Assembly (NCBI GenBank): GCA_017883585.1
Contig: JADGNG010000063.1
Coordinates: 1-37,657, forward strand
From: Candidatus Bathyarchaeota archaeon
GTDB lineage: Archaea; Thermoproteota; Bathyarchaeia; TCS64
Length of the DNA stretch: 37,657 nt
Direction of reading: 5' to 3'
Made by a program: the position numbers and the translations under genes. Positions 29,460-36,401 of this stretch are shown one piece after another. The notes beneath the pieces are model-generated. The model was not told the origin of the DNA and searched no databases. It saw only the letters and a list, made by a program, of their open reading frames with translations. Numbering within the stretch: the stretch's first letter is position 1; every line of letters begins with the position of its first letter.

Positions 29460-31783
29460 TAAATCACAGATGCTAGAGCGATGCAATTCTGGCCCACTGA
29501 AGATCCTCCGTCTCCTAATGGAATTTTATTGTTTATCAAGACATCTAATTCATTGTTATGTATTTTTTTTATGATTTGTCGCGAGATGTATCTGTTGACT
29601 AACACGCCGCCAGAGATTGCTATAGTTCGGATATGTTCAGACTTCGCTACCTCAATAGCAATCGTAGATATGCCATCAGCTAAATATTTCTGGCCAAAAG
29701 CTGCTATATCCTCTCTTTTAAGCCTATTTTTATTATCTATTAAGTATTTGAGCATATTTGCGGTTTTTAATTCATAAATATCCTTGTTATTTTCAATTTC
29801 AGTCGAGTATTTAACTATCTCAGGGTCCCCTTTTTCAGCGAAAGACTCAAGTCTCATTGCTGGCTCACCTTCATAAGTTCTTAAATAAGTTAAACCCAGT
29901 AAAGACGCGATTGAGTCGAGAAGTCTGCCAGAGCTTGAAGTTTTTAGGACATTTAGCGTTCTTGATTGTTTAAGAATTATGTCGTTTTCCTCGAAACCGT
30001 TAGGTAATGCTTCCTCAATGTGATTCTCTGTGATATCACGAAGCTCATCATCTCCCATCACAGTGGATAAACTAGAGATCAACATCCTATAGGGATACAA
30101 GGCACAAAGATCTCCCCCCGGCATAGGTAGATATTCGAGCTGACCAACTCGTTTATAGTCAAAATAGGTCGAAATGAGCACTTCCCCACCCCAAATAGCT
30201 CCATCAGGACCATATCCCGCACCATCCAGTACTATTCCGACGACGCTCTCATCCGGTTTTATACCATTCTCGGCGCAAACAGAAACAATATGGGCGTGAT
30301 GGTGCTGTGACCTCGTGATTTGAGCACCCGTCTCCTGTGATATCACCCCCGCCAACTGTGATGTCATATACCCCGGGTGCTGGTCACAGGCTATCACATC
30401 GGGGTTACGTGTGATTCGGAGGAGGTCACGCATACCGTAGATAGCACTTTTCTCATACTCTAGGGTCTCAAGGTTGGTTATGTCCCCAATGTACTGGGTC
30501 TGGTAGCATCTCCCGTCTAACATAACTGAGGCGGCGTTGTTTTGCTCGGTCCCGACGGCGAAGGATAAGCCTTTCTTCAAAGGTATTTCGACGGGATCGG
30601 GTACATACCCACGCGATCTTCTAACAAAGGCCACCTGCCCCTCGTTCACTCGCATTAGGGTGTCATCGCATCTGTTGACGATCTCCCTATTGTGGACGAG
30701 AAAGTAGTCGGCCACGCTCCCTAAATCACTCAGGGCACCCTCGTTCGTTATAGCCATGGGAAGGCCCGACCTGTTACCACTCGTCATGACGAGTGCTGGA
30801 CCACCCAGCCTCCTGAAGAGCATCACCTGAATCCCCGTGTAGGGGAGCATTACGCCTACCCTGCTCAATCCCGGTGCGACGAGATCGGAAATATCATTTC
30901 CTTTCTTCTCTACGAGAACTATAGGCTTCTGCCACGATACTAGCGCCTTCGACTCATAGGTGTCCGGGGAGGCGAAGCACTTTATGGCCGCGATGTCAGG
31001 TGCCATGAGGGCGAATGGCTGATATGGCCTATTTTTCCTGGTCCTCAGCTTCGCAACGGTGTTATCCTCCGTGGCGAGAACTGCGAGATGGAATCCCCCG
31101 ATCCCCTTAATGGCGACTATGCTCCCCTCCCTCAAGAGCTTTGCCGATTCCGCGAAAACGTCGTCGACCTTGATCTCAGCACCCGATGCGTCCAACAAGC
31201 TCATTTGGGGGCCGCAGATGCTGCATGTAATGCCTTGGGCGTCGAATCGCCTGTTGAGTGGGTTCTTGTAGTCGCTCAGGCAGTGCCTGCACATGGGGAA
31301 AGCGTCCAAGTGGGTCCTCTCCCTATCATATGGGAGGGACCTGACCCCTGTGAACCGTGGGCCGCACCAAGCGCAGGCCGTGAAGGGGTACTCGAACCAG
31401 CGCCCCCTTTTGTCCTCCATATCCCTTATGCAGTCGGGGCAGATCCCGATGTCGGGCGGGAAGATGCCTGAAACGGCTTCCTTACCGTTACGGCTCCGAT
31501 TTATGACGAACTCCGTGAACCTGTCCCTGTAGGGCCTGTATGATGAATGAATACCCTTTATTTCTGATACTGGTGGTGCCTCAGCCTGAATGGACTTGAC
31601 GAATGTTTCCACGTTCTCTGTCTGACCCTCTACAACAGCCTCGACTCCCGCGTCCCCGAGGTTTATGACGTATCCTCTGAGCCCGTGGCGGACCGCTAGA
31701 CGGTAGATGAAGGGGCGGAAGCCCACGCCTTGCACCCTACCGGTCACGTGAATCTCGGCCTCTACGCTGCCCGGGGAACCCAA
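29459..31783 (-). CDS. hypF: Carbamoyltransferase HypF
   Basis: A 774-residue HypF, which turns carbamoyl phosphate into a thiocarbamate on HypE to supply the cyanide ligands of [NiFe] hydrogenases. Domains in order: acylphosphatase (residues 8-95; GRVQGVGFRPF with R23, and N41), two zinc fingers (C115/C118, C137/C140, C165/C168, C187/C190), a YrdC-like domain (about 205-390) and a Kae1-like domain (about 405-774) with the metal-binding HHHAH at 494-498. All sites look intact. No other hyp or hydrogenase gene is in the window, which is unusual. The last 190 codons (29459 to about 30010) are much more AT-rich than the rest, and two TGTGATATCAC palindromes occur within the gene in different codon frames. 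Confidence 0.95.
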   Translation of the reverse strand: MGSPGSVEAEIHVTGRVQGVGFRPFIYRLAVRHGLRGYVINLGDAGVEAVVEGQTENVETFVKSIQAEAPPVSEIKGIHSSYRPYRDRFTEFVINRSRNGKEAVSGIFPPDIGICPDCIRDMEDKRGRWFEYPFTACAWCGPRFTGVRSLPYDRERTHLDAFPMCRHCLSDYKNPLNRRFDAQGITCSICGPQMSLLDASGAEIKVDDVFAESAKLLREGSIVAIKGIGGFHLAVLATEDNTVAKLRTRKNRPYQPFALMAPDIAAIKCFASPDTYESKALVSWQKPIVLVEKKGNDISDLVAPGLSRVGVMLPYTGIQVMLFRRLGGPALVMTSGNRSGLPMAITNEGALSDLGSVADYFLVHNREIVNRCDDTLMRVNEGQVAFVRRSRGYVPDPVEIPLKKGLSFAVGTEQNNAASVMLDGRCYQTQYIGDITNLETLEYEKSAIYGMRDLLRITRNPDVIACDQHPGYMTSQLAGVISQETGAQITRSQHHHAHIVSVCAENGIKPDESVVGIVLDGAGYGPDGAIWGGEVLISTYFDYKRVGQLEYLPMPGGDLCALYPYRMLISSLSTVMGDDELRDITENHIEEALPNGFEENDIILKQSRTLNVLKTSSSGRLLDSIASLLGLTYLRTYEGEPAMRLESFAEKGDPEIVKYSTEIENNKDIYELKTANMLKYLIDNKNRLKREDIAAFGQKYLADGISTIAIEVAKSEHIRTIAISGGVLVNRYISRQIIKKIHNNELDVLINNKIPLGDGGSSVGQNCIALASVI
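30029..30039. promoter_or_regulatory. Palindromic site TGTGATATCAC, copy 3
   Basis: Inside hypF, translated on the minus strand as part of D-I-T-E. Another TGTGAT lies exactly 10 bp away (30019) and ATCACA lies at 30057. Confidence 0.4.
30336..30346. promoter_or_regulatory. Palindromic site TGTGATATCAC, copy 4
   Basis: Inside hypF but in a different codon phase from copy 3 (translated as V-I-S-Q), so protein conservation does not explain the shared sequence. A degenerate copy (TGTGATGTCAT) follows 21 bp later. Confidence 0.4.
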
Positions 31784-31913
31784 ATCAATTCACAGCTATG
31801 AGGCTACTCGATTATTAAACGATGAGTCCCGGACTCCCCCATGCGGTGATAGCAACCAAAGGATAAAAAAGCCAGACCGGTGACATTCACATTAGAGCAT
31901 AGTCGGCGATACC

Positions 31914-32582
31914 TTGGATCTCACCATAACCGCGGCCGCCCTTTTACTAGTAACAGTAGCAGCCTCCATCATCTTCTATCGCAGGATAAAGGAGGCGACG
32001 ACAGAGTACAACAGCGCTAAGGAGTTCGTACACAATATAACCTTCGGCTTCACCCGCCAGGTCAACCGCCTACAGCAGGACGTCGCCAAGGCGGAGAACG
32101 AGGCCACGACGGCGAAGATCGTCGCTTCGGAGGCCATGAGGAACAGCGGAGAGGCGAAGGAGGCGACCCTCAAGGGCCTCGAGGCCGTCAAGACAATGCA
32201 AAACCGCGTAGACTCAACCGAGTCCGAGGTCGAGTCCATCAAGAAGGAGGTCCAGAAGCTCGCATCCGCCACGAAGCAACGCGTCGTCGTCCGCCAGGAA
32301 ATAGCTTCACCTATTCCAGTCCAGCAGGGCAGTGTCCTCGCGCAGCTTACGGAGACCGAGCTAAGTGCCCTCAAGAAGATCGCCGAACTTGGAGAGGGAA
32401 CGGTTCCCGAGATCAAGGAGCACCTAGGCACAACACGCGAGCACACGGCGCGAACTTTAAAGAAACTCTACGAATCCGGCTTCGTCGACCGCAGCACGAA
32501 CGCTATGCCATACCGCTACAGCGTCCGTAAGGAGATACGTGACCTCATCCAACAGCAGCCGGAGCAGAAGCCGACGCTGTAG
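31914..32582 (+). CDS. Membrane-anchored coiled-coil protein with winged-helix domain
   Basis: A 222-residue protein with three parts: one N-terminal membrane helix (about residues 5-22), a long heptad-rich coiled coil (about 30-125; DVAKAENEATTAKIVASEAM, VDSTESEVESIKKEVQKL), and a winged helix-turn-helix (about 143-210) of MarR/TrmB type (LTETELSALKKIAELGEGTVPEIKEHLGTTREHTARTLKKLYESGFVDR). The DNA-binding domain would face the cytoplasm, tethered by the coiled coil, so it may be a membrane-bound regulator or a chromosome-tethering factor. TTG start; GGATAAAAAAGCC about 50 bp upstream may be the promoter. The family is known only as a generic archaeal wHTH protein. Its strand and position precede the cupin and DP1 genes, but a 215-bp gap with a new promoter separates them. 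Confidence 0.75.
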   Translation: MDLTITAAALLLVTVAASIIFYRRIKEATTEYNSAKEFVHNITFGFTRQVNRLQQDVAKAENEATTAKIVASEAMRNSGEAKEATLKGLEAVKTMQNRVDSTESEVESIKKEVQKLASATKQRVVVRQEIASPIPVQQGSVLAQLTETELSALKKIAELGEGTVPEIKEHLGTTREHTARTLKKLYESGFVDRSTNAMPYRYSVRKEIRDLIQQQPEQKPTL

Positions 32583-32765
32583 AGACCCCTGCCTAAATAA
32601 TAGGAGAGAGTGGATAACACAACCAATCCCATAATAAGCATCTTTCAACCGGAGAAACCCGAAAAACGCTCCGATTATCTTCAATAATGTACAAAAATGT
32701 GCTTCAAAGTCACACATCTGCATGTGAAGAAAGAGAATCCTGAGATATAACCAAAGCCGAGCAGC

Positions 32766-32774
32766 CTTTATACC
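32766..32774 (+). promoter_or_regulatory. TATA box for the cupin gene
   Basis: CTTTATACC is centred about 28 bp before the ATG at 32798, giving a leaderless mRNA that may continue into DP1. The rest of the 215-bp gap (32583-32797) is AT-rich with no other element I can support. Confidence 0.55.
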
Positions 32775-32797
32775 CCCAACCCCACCACAGATACGAA

Positions 32798-33139
32798 ATG
32801 AAGACCAACAGTGTAGACAAGGCACCGCGGATGAGCCCCGCCAAGGGAGTAGAGATCATAATCCTTGGCAGCAGCGACAAGGTCATGCTCACACACATCA
32901 TCGCTCAACCCGGCGCGGTCGTCCCCGACCACAAGCACCCACATGACCAAATAGGTACATGCCTCAAGGGCGAAGGAGTCCTAACCTCCGGAGGTAAGAA
33001 GTTCAAGACCATCCCAGGCGCAAGCTGGTATATTCCCGGAGGAGAGAGCCACGACTGGATCAACACGAGCAAGGGTGAGACCATCCTCGTTGAGGCATTC
33101 TCACCCCCACGTGAGGACTACCTCTCAAAGGCCAAGTAA
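32798..33139 (+). CDS. Cupin domain protein
   Basis: A 113-residue single-domain cupin. Cupin motif 1 is visible as DHKHPHDQIGTCLKGEG, with probable metal ligands H45, H47 (or H49) and a following acidic or polar residue (Q51/E59). Motif 2 is PGGESHDW with H85. Such small cupins are metal-dependent enzymes or sensors, often acting on small carbonyl or sugar compounds; the role here is unknown. It lies 20 bp upstream of the DP1 gene on the same strand and probably shares its promoter, but a functional link to replication is not implied. Confidence 0.85.
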   Translation: MKTNSVDKAPRMSPAKGVEIIILGSSDKVMLTHIIAQPGAVVPDHKHPHDQIGTCLKGEGVLTSGGKKFKTIPGASWYIPGGESHDWINTSKGETILVEAFSPPREDYLSKAK

Positions 33140-33159
33140 ACGAGAGTGAAGCACACCCC

Positions 33160-34638
33160 TTGAGCGAGCGGACGCCCCAGTTCCTACAGCGCATCATCGA
33201 GGCAGGCTACCAGCTCGGCCCCGACGCCTACGCCTATCTCATGGGTATACCCGCTGAGACTGCAGACACTTTATCACAGAAAGCCGTCTTAAAGGCAGAT
33301 TCTTCATCTCTCCCACTCTTCGTCCTCGACAAGGGCTACCTACTATCCCTAGTTGAGACCTCGCGCCCTGAGCCACTCCCACAGAAGAACCGGCCCATAG
33401 CCGCCAGGGATAAGGGCGCATCACTAAAGGTCCTTGACGAGGAACCCGCTCAGCCAGCAAGCGGCGCGGAGGGTTTCCTCCAGTACTTCCAGAGCCGATA
33501 CGACCGCCTCGAGGCCATTCTCAAACGCCGCGTAGATGTTAAGGACGCCATCGCAATAGAGCAGGCGCTGAAACTCCCTCTTAAGCAGAAACTCAAGACC
33601 ATCGGCATTGTCTCCGAGAAACGAACAAGGGGCTCCAAGCTTTTCATCGAGCTAGAGGACCGTTGCTCTACCATCAGCGTGATGGCTACCGACGAGGAGG
33701 TTATGCGCCGTGGCCTCGAGCTCCAGGAGGACCAGGTAATAGCCGTCGACGCCGTCAAGTACACAGACGATCTCCTCATCGCAAACGACTGGATCTGGCC
33801 CGACGTCCCAAACAACACCCCTAGGCGAAGCCCCGACCCACTGTACGCGGCTCTCCTCGCCGATATCCACGTCGGCTCAAAATATTTCCGTGGCGACCTC
33901 TTCGACAAGTTCATCGACTGGATGAACCTCGAACTCGGCCCCCAACAGAGCAGGGACGCGGCGGCGCGCGTCAAGTATGTTGTGATTGCTGGTGACCTCG
34001 TCGACGGCGTCGGCATCTACCCGGAGCAGCTCGACGAACTCACCATATCCGACATACGTGAGCAGTACCGTGCTGCCGCGGAGCTCCTCAAGAGACTCCC
34101 AGATTACGTAGACATTGTTGTGACCCCAGGCAACCACGACGCAACCCGTCACAGCATGCCTCAGCCCCCCGTTCCTAAGGAGTACGCCAAGGAGCTACAT
34201 GAGGACTCGCGCGTAAAGATGCTATCCAGCCCTTGCAGGCTCAACCTTAACGGCGTCGAGATCCTGGTCGAACACGGGAAAGGGATGGATGATATACTCA
34301 GCAGTACGCCCGGTTACGAGTTCAACCACCCCCTCAAGGCGATGGAGCTGCTCTTCAGGTGCCGCCACCTTGCCCCCAGATATGGGCAGAGCACGCCGAT
34401 TGCGCCGGAGCGTACCGACAGGCTCGTCATCGGGAGCGTCCCGGATGCTATGCTCATGGGCCACATTCACATCAACGAGACCAAACGCTACAAGGGAGTC
34501 ACACTCGTATCCGCCGGCTCGTGGCAGGACCAGACTCCCTTCCAGAAACGTATGCAGATAGAGCCTACGACCGGCGTCGCCACCTTCTTCGACCTGCAGA
34601 CACACCAGACGCTCGACCTAGACTTCAAGCGCTTCTAG
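33160..34638 (+). CDS. polB: DNA polymerase D small subunit (DP1), 3'-5' exonuclease
   Basis: The 492-residue proofreading subunit of PolD. The N-terminal 130 residues are a variable region with a small helical domain. An OB fold follows (about 140-215; KTIGIVSEKRTRGSKLFIELEDR). The phosphoesterase core then has D235-I-H237-VGS, G-D279 in VIAGDLVDG, G-N325-H326-D327, H372 in VEHGKGMDD and G-H435-I-H437. All nuclease ligands are present, so proofreading should be active. TTG start at 33160, 20 bp after the cupin stop. The 3' end overlaps the convergent DUF99 gene by 14 bp. Confidence 0.95.
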   Translation: MSERTPQFLQRIIEAGYQLGPDAYAYLMGIPAETADTLSQKAVLKADSSSLPLFVLDKGYLLSLVETSRPEPLPQKNRPIAARDKGASLKVLDEEPAQPASGAEGFLQYFQSRYDRLEAILKRRVDVKDAIAIEQALKLPLKQKLKTIGIVSEKRTRGSKLFIELEDRCSTISVMATDEEVMRRGLELQEDQVIAVDAVKYTDDLLIANDWIWPDVPNNTPRRSPDPLYAALLADIHVGSKYFRGDLFDKFIDWMNLELGPQQSRDAAARVKYVVIAGDLVDGVGIYPEQLDELTISDIREQYRAAAELLKRLPDYVDIVVTPGNHDATRHSMPQPPVPKEYAKELHEDSRVKMLSSPCRLNLNGVEILVEHGKGMDDILSSTPGYEFNHPLKAMELLFRCRHLAPRYGQSTPIAPERTDRLVIGSVPDAMLMGHIHINETKRYKGVTLVSAGSWQDQTPFQKRMQIEPTTGVATFFDLQTHQTLDLDFKRF

Positions 34639-35179
34639 TCAAGCCACGCGCCACGATCCCGGCGACCCTCACCGGCTCCGGTGCCCTAGTCAACTGAGCC
34701 GAAGCCCTCAGGACCACATCACACCAGTCCCTTGATTCGCCTACCACCTCGAAGAAAACAGGAGGGTAACCCAATCTCGTCACGAGGCTGTAAACATCTC
34801 CGAGCCTCTCGACTGGGGTCCACCTCTCCTCCCAATCGGCGAAGTGGGCCTTCAAAGCCGCCAAAACGGATTGGCTATCAGGCTTCTCCCCTGAGTAGAC
34901 GATCACCGGGACGCCAAGCTCTTCGTGCAGCCTCGTCGCGTCTATGATGTTGAACCCAGCGAACGAGACGCCCCCCAGGATCAACGCATCGCTGCAGATG
35001 TTTACAAGCATCCTTAGTAGCACGTCAGTGGCGTCCCGCCCGTCAACTGTAACCCTTCCAAACCTTACCGCATCGATCCTGTCCCCGACCATCAAGATTG
35101 CGCAGAGGAGGGTAGACTGCCTCGGTTGGAAGACCTTGAAACTACCGTCCTCCACCCCGATGAGGCGCAGGGTGCTCAA
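34625..35179 (-). CDS. DUF99 (UPF0215) family protein, endonuclease V-like fold
   Basis: A 184-residue archaeal DUF99 protein. Family blocks: LIGVEDGSF (a first-strand acidic residue), RFGRVTVDGRDATDVLLRML, ALILGGVSFAGFNIID and GVPVIVYSGEKPD. The fold is related to endonuclease V, and some relatives have been described as nucleases acting on damaged or deoxyuridine-containing DNA; I cannot confirm this activity here. The TTG start overlaps the stop of the upstream ribbon-helix-helix gene (TTGA), so the two are coupled. The 3' end overlaps DP1. Confidence 0.8.
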   Translation of the reverse strand: MSTLRLIGVEDGSFKVFQPRQSTLLCAILMVGDRIDAVRFGRVTVDGRDATDVLLRMLVNICSDALILGGVSFAGFNIIDATRLHEELGVPVIVYSGEKPDSQSVLAALKAHFADWEERWTPVERLGDVYSLVTRLGYPPVFFEVVGESRDWCDVVLRASAQLTRAPEPVRVAGIVARGLTRSA

Positions 35180-35625
35180 TACTTCTCGAGTTTACCTTTG
35201 ATCTGGCACTTAATAAGGAACTGCGGGTAGGTCTTCTTCGGCACCTTGACCTCGCCGCTGAGGATCACAATCTTCTCGATACCCCTGAGTGCCTCGGCGT
35301 CAACGTCTTTCTCGAAGACGAGTGTTCCGCTGCTCTCTATCTTGAAGGGACCCATGTCCCTGCTTATGTCGAGGACGTCGTTCTTCGAGAGAGTGACTTC
35401 ACCCTCATCCTCGACCGTCAGGACGAAGCTGCCGCCGGCCTGAACTGTCGTTTCACCACCCGCCACGGAAGCGACAACGTTCTCGGCGAGGTCGCCATCG
35501 ATGTAAGCCTTCAGGGCGGAGTTCACTAGGTCGCTGACTCGCTTGCCATCCTTCTTCGCCATGGAGAACACCTCGTTGTAAAGCCCCGTATCGAGGCCCC
35601 GGATGGCGACAGTCTTGCGAGTCAT
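35176..35625 (-). CDS. Ribbon-helix-helix protein with beta-rich C-terminal domain
   Basis: A 149-residue protein. Residues 1-42 are a ribbon-helix-helix DNA-binding unit: strand TRKTVAIRGL, then two helices (LYNEVFSMAKKDGKRVSDLVNSALKAYI). Residues 45-140 are strand-rich with few helices (VVASVAGGETTVQAGGSFVLTVEDEGEVTLSKNDVLDI and TLVFEKDVDAEALRGIEKIVILSGEVKVPKK), reminiscent of repetitive beta structures such as bactofilin-like folds; that likeness is only visual. It is probably a dimeric repressor with a ligand or oligomerisation domain. The nested palindrome at 35642-35679 starts 17 bp upstream of its ATG and is a good candidate for its own operator. Its stop overlaps the DUF99 start. Confidence 0.65.
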   Translation of the reverse strand: MTRKTVAIRGLDTGLYNEVFSMAKKDGKRVSDLVNSALKAYIDGDLAENVVASVAGGETTVQAGGSFVLTVEDEGEVTLSKNDVLDISRDMGPFKIESSGTLVFEKDVDAEALRGIEKIVILSGEVKVPKKTYPQFLIKCQIKGKLEKY

Positions 35626-35641
35626 GTTTACAGTGCGACCT

Positions 35642-35679
35642 GATTACTTGTTTACATGTTTACTTGTTAACAAGTAATC
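35642..35679. promoter_or_regulatory. Nested palindromic operator between RHH and wHTH genes
   Basis: GATTACTTGT (35642-35651) and its inverted copy ACAAGTAATC (35670-35679) frame an inner 18-bp perfect palindrome, TTACTTGTTAACAAGTAA (35660-35677). ACTTGTT therefore occurs twice directly and once inverted. It overlaps the expected start site of the RHH transcript and abuts the TATA element, so binding would repress transcription. Confidence 0.6.
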
Positions 35680-35686
35680 TTATAAG
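35679..35686. promoter_or_regulatory. Symmetric TATA element CTTATAAG
   Basis: An 8-bp palindromic TATA-like box next to the operator. It is about 59 bp before each start codon (ATG 35742 on plus, ATG 35625 on minus), so it could drive both genes with leaders of some 30 bases. Confidence 0.45.
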
Positions 35687-35741
35687 CTTATCGCGGCTGT
35701 TTTCTTTTCGCCGACGACAGGCGGATTGTGGAGACGACTAT

Positions 35742-36401
35742 ATGGCTCGAGTGGTGCCCCTGAGAGATGCGTTAAACATCGATAAAAGTAGATCGGTGGC
35801 CAGGATCTCACCAAAGGAGACAAATTTCGTCAAATATACACAAATCTTCCGTCAACTATTGCTACTTAATGAGAAGAACGACCTCGCAACGACTCTCAAA
35901 AACATTCAGGAGCTTCTCAACTTTAGCGAGAACATCTTCAGTTCACCAGCTGTGGCTGAGACCTTCCTCTACTTCTGTTTACACGGTGCCGCGACGGCTT
36001 GGGTACTCCAAACTGAGCTCAACCAGCCTGAGGCCACCGTCTATAGAACGCTTAAGAGGCTTAGGGCGGTCGGTCTCATCGGCCCGGCACTCAAGGTGTC
36101 GAAGGTCCAGTCGAGCAAAGGTGGTCCACGCCCAACCATCTGGGCATTGGAGAGCGCAAGCGGGGACGAGATCGCTGCGGCGCTCAAGCATCACTACAGG
36201 ACGCTTAGCCCCAAGTATCGCGTTGCAGAGGAGGTCGCGCAGACCATCATGGATCAGTACGTCAAGAAGGGGCGTGAGGAGATCACGTACAGGGACCTCC
36301 TCGAGCAGATCAAGGAGATGCGTATACCCTTCAAGGCGCCAGACATAGCGGACCTAGCGGCTCAGTACCTCGTCGAGAAGGGCGTAAAGGTCTGGCGTTA
36401 A
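35742..36401 (+). CDS. Winged-helix protein of unknown role
   Basis: The frame opens at 35664, but the ATG at 35742 (219 residues) is preferred because the earlier codons fall in the operator/promoter. The N-terminal 60 residues are charged and helical (NFVKYTQIFRQLLLLNEKNDLATTLKNIQELL). A winged helix-turn-helix follows at about 75-140 (SSPAVAETFLYFCLHGAATAWVLQTELNQPEATVYRTLKRLRAVGLIGPALK, wing with SSKGGPRPTIWAL). The C-terminal 70 residues look like a second helical domain that may be another HTH (EEITYRDLLEQIKEMRIPFKAPDIADLAAQYLVEKGVKVW). It is probably a transcription factor or DNA-processing accessory. It is divergent from the RHH gene over the shared operator and overlaps the convergent hydrolase gene by 4 bp. 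Confidence 0.65.
   Translation: MARVVPLRDALNIDKSRSVARISPKETNFVKYTQIFRQLLLLNEKNDLATTLKNIQELLNFSENIFSSPAVAETFLYFCLHGAATAWVLQTELNQPEATVYRTLKRLRAVGLIGPALKVSKVQSSKGGPRPTIWALESASGDEIAAALKHHYRTLSPKYRVAEEVAQTIMDQYVKKGREEITYRDLLEQIKEMRIPFKAPDIADLAAQYLVEKGVKVWR

Larger units (their letters stand above)
28458..30415. repeat. Cluster of TGTGAT/ATCACA hexamers, some joined as palindromes
   Basis: By hand count, 15 hexamers lie in about 2 kb (starts: 28458, 28524, 28550, 28971, 29421, 29447, 29453, 29463, 30019, 30029, 30057, 30336, 30357, 30393, 30410), against about nine noticed in the remaining 35.7 kb. They form groups near 28.5, 29.45, 30.03 and 30.37 kb. Some neighbours are 10 or 21 bp apart, which puts them on one face of the helix. 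Groups lie both between and inside genes. Confidence 0.6.

Noticed and set aside
28458-30415. Cluster read as bacterial CRP/FNR-type sites (TGTGA-N6-TCACA)
   Set aside because: The half-sites are fused (TGTGATATCACA) with no 6-bp spacer, and archaea lack the CRP context; only the resemblance was kept.
28458-30415. CRISPR array
   Set aside because: The repeats are 6-14 bp and irregularly spaced, with no spacer-repeat periodicity and no cas genes.
32715-32735. Weak inverted repeat TCACA...TGTGA before the cupin promoter
   Set aside because: Arms of only 5 bp with an 8-bp spacer and no other support; it resembles the 28-30 kb motif only loosely.
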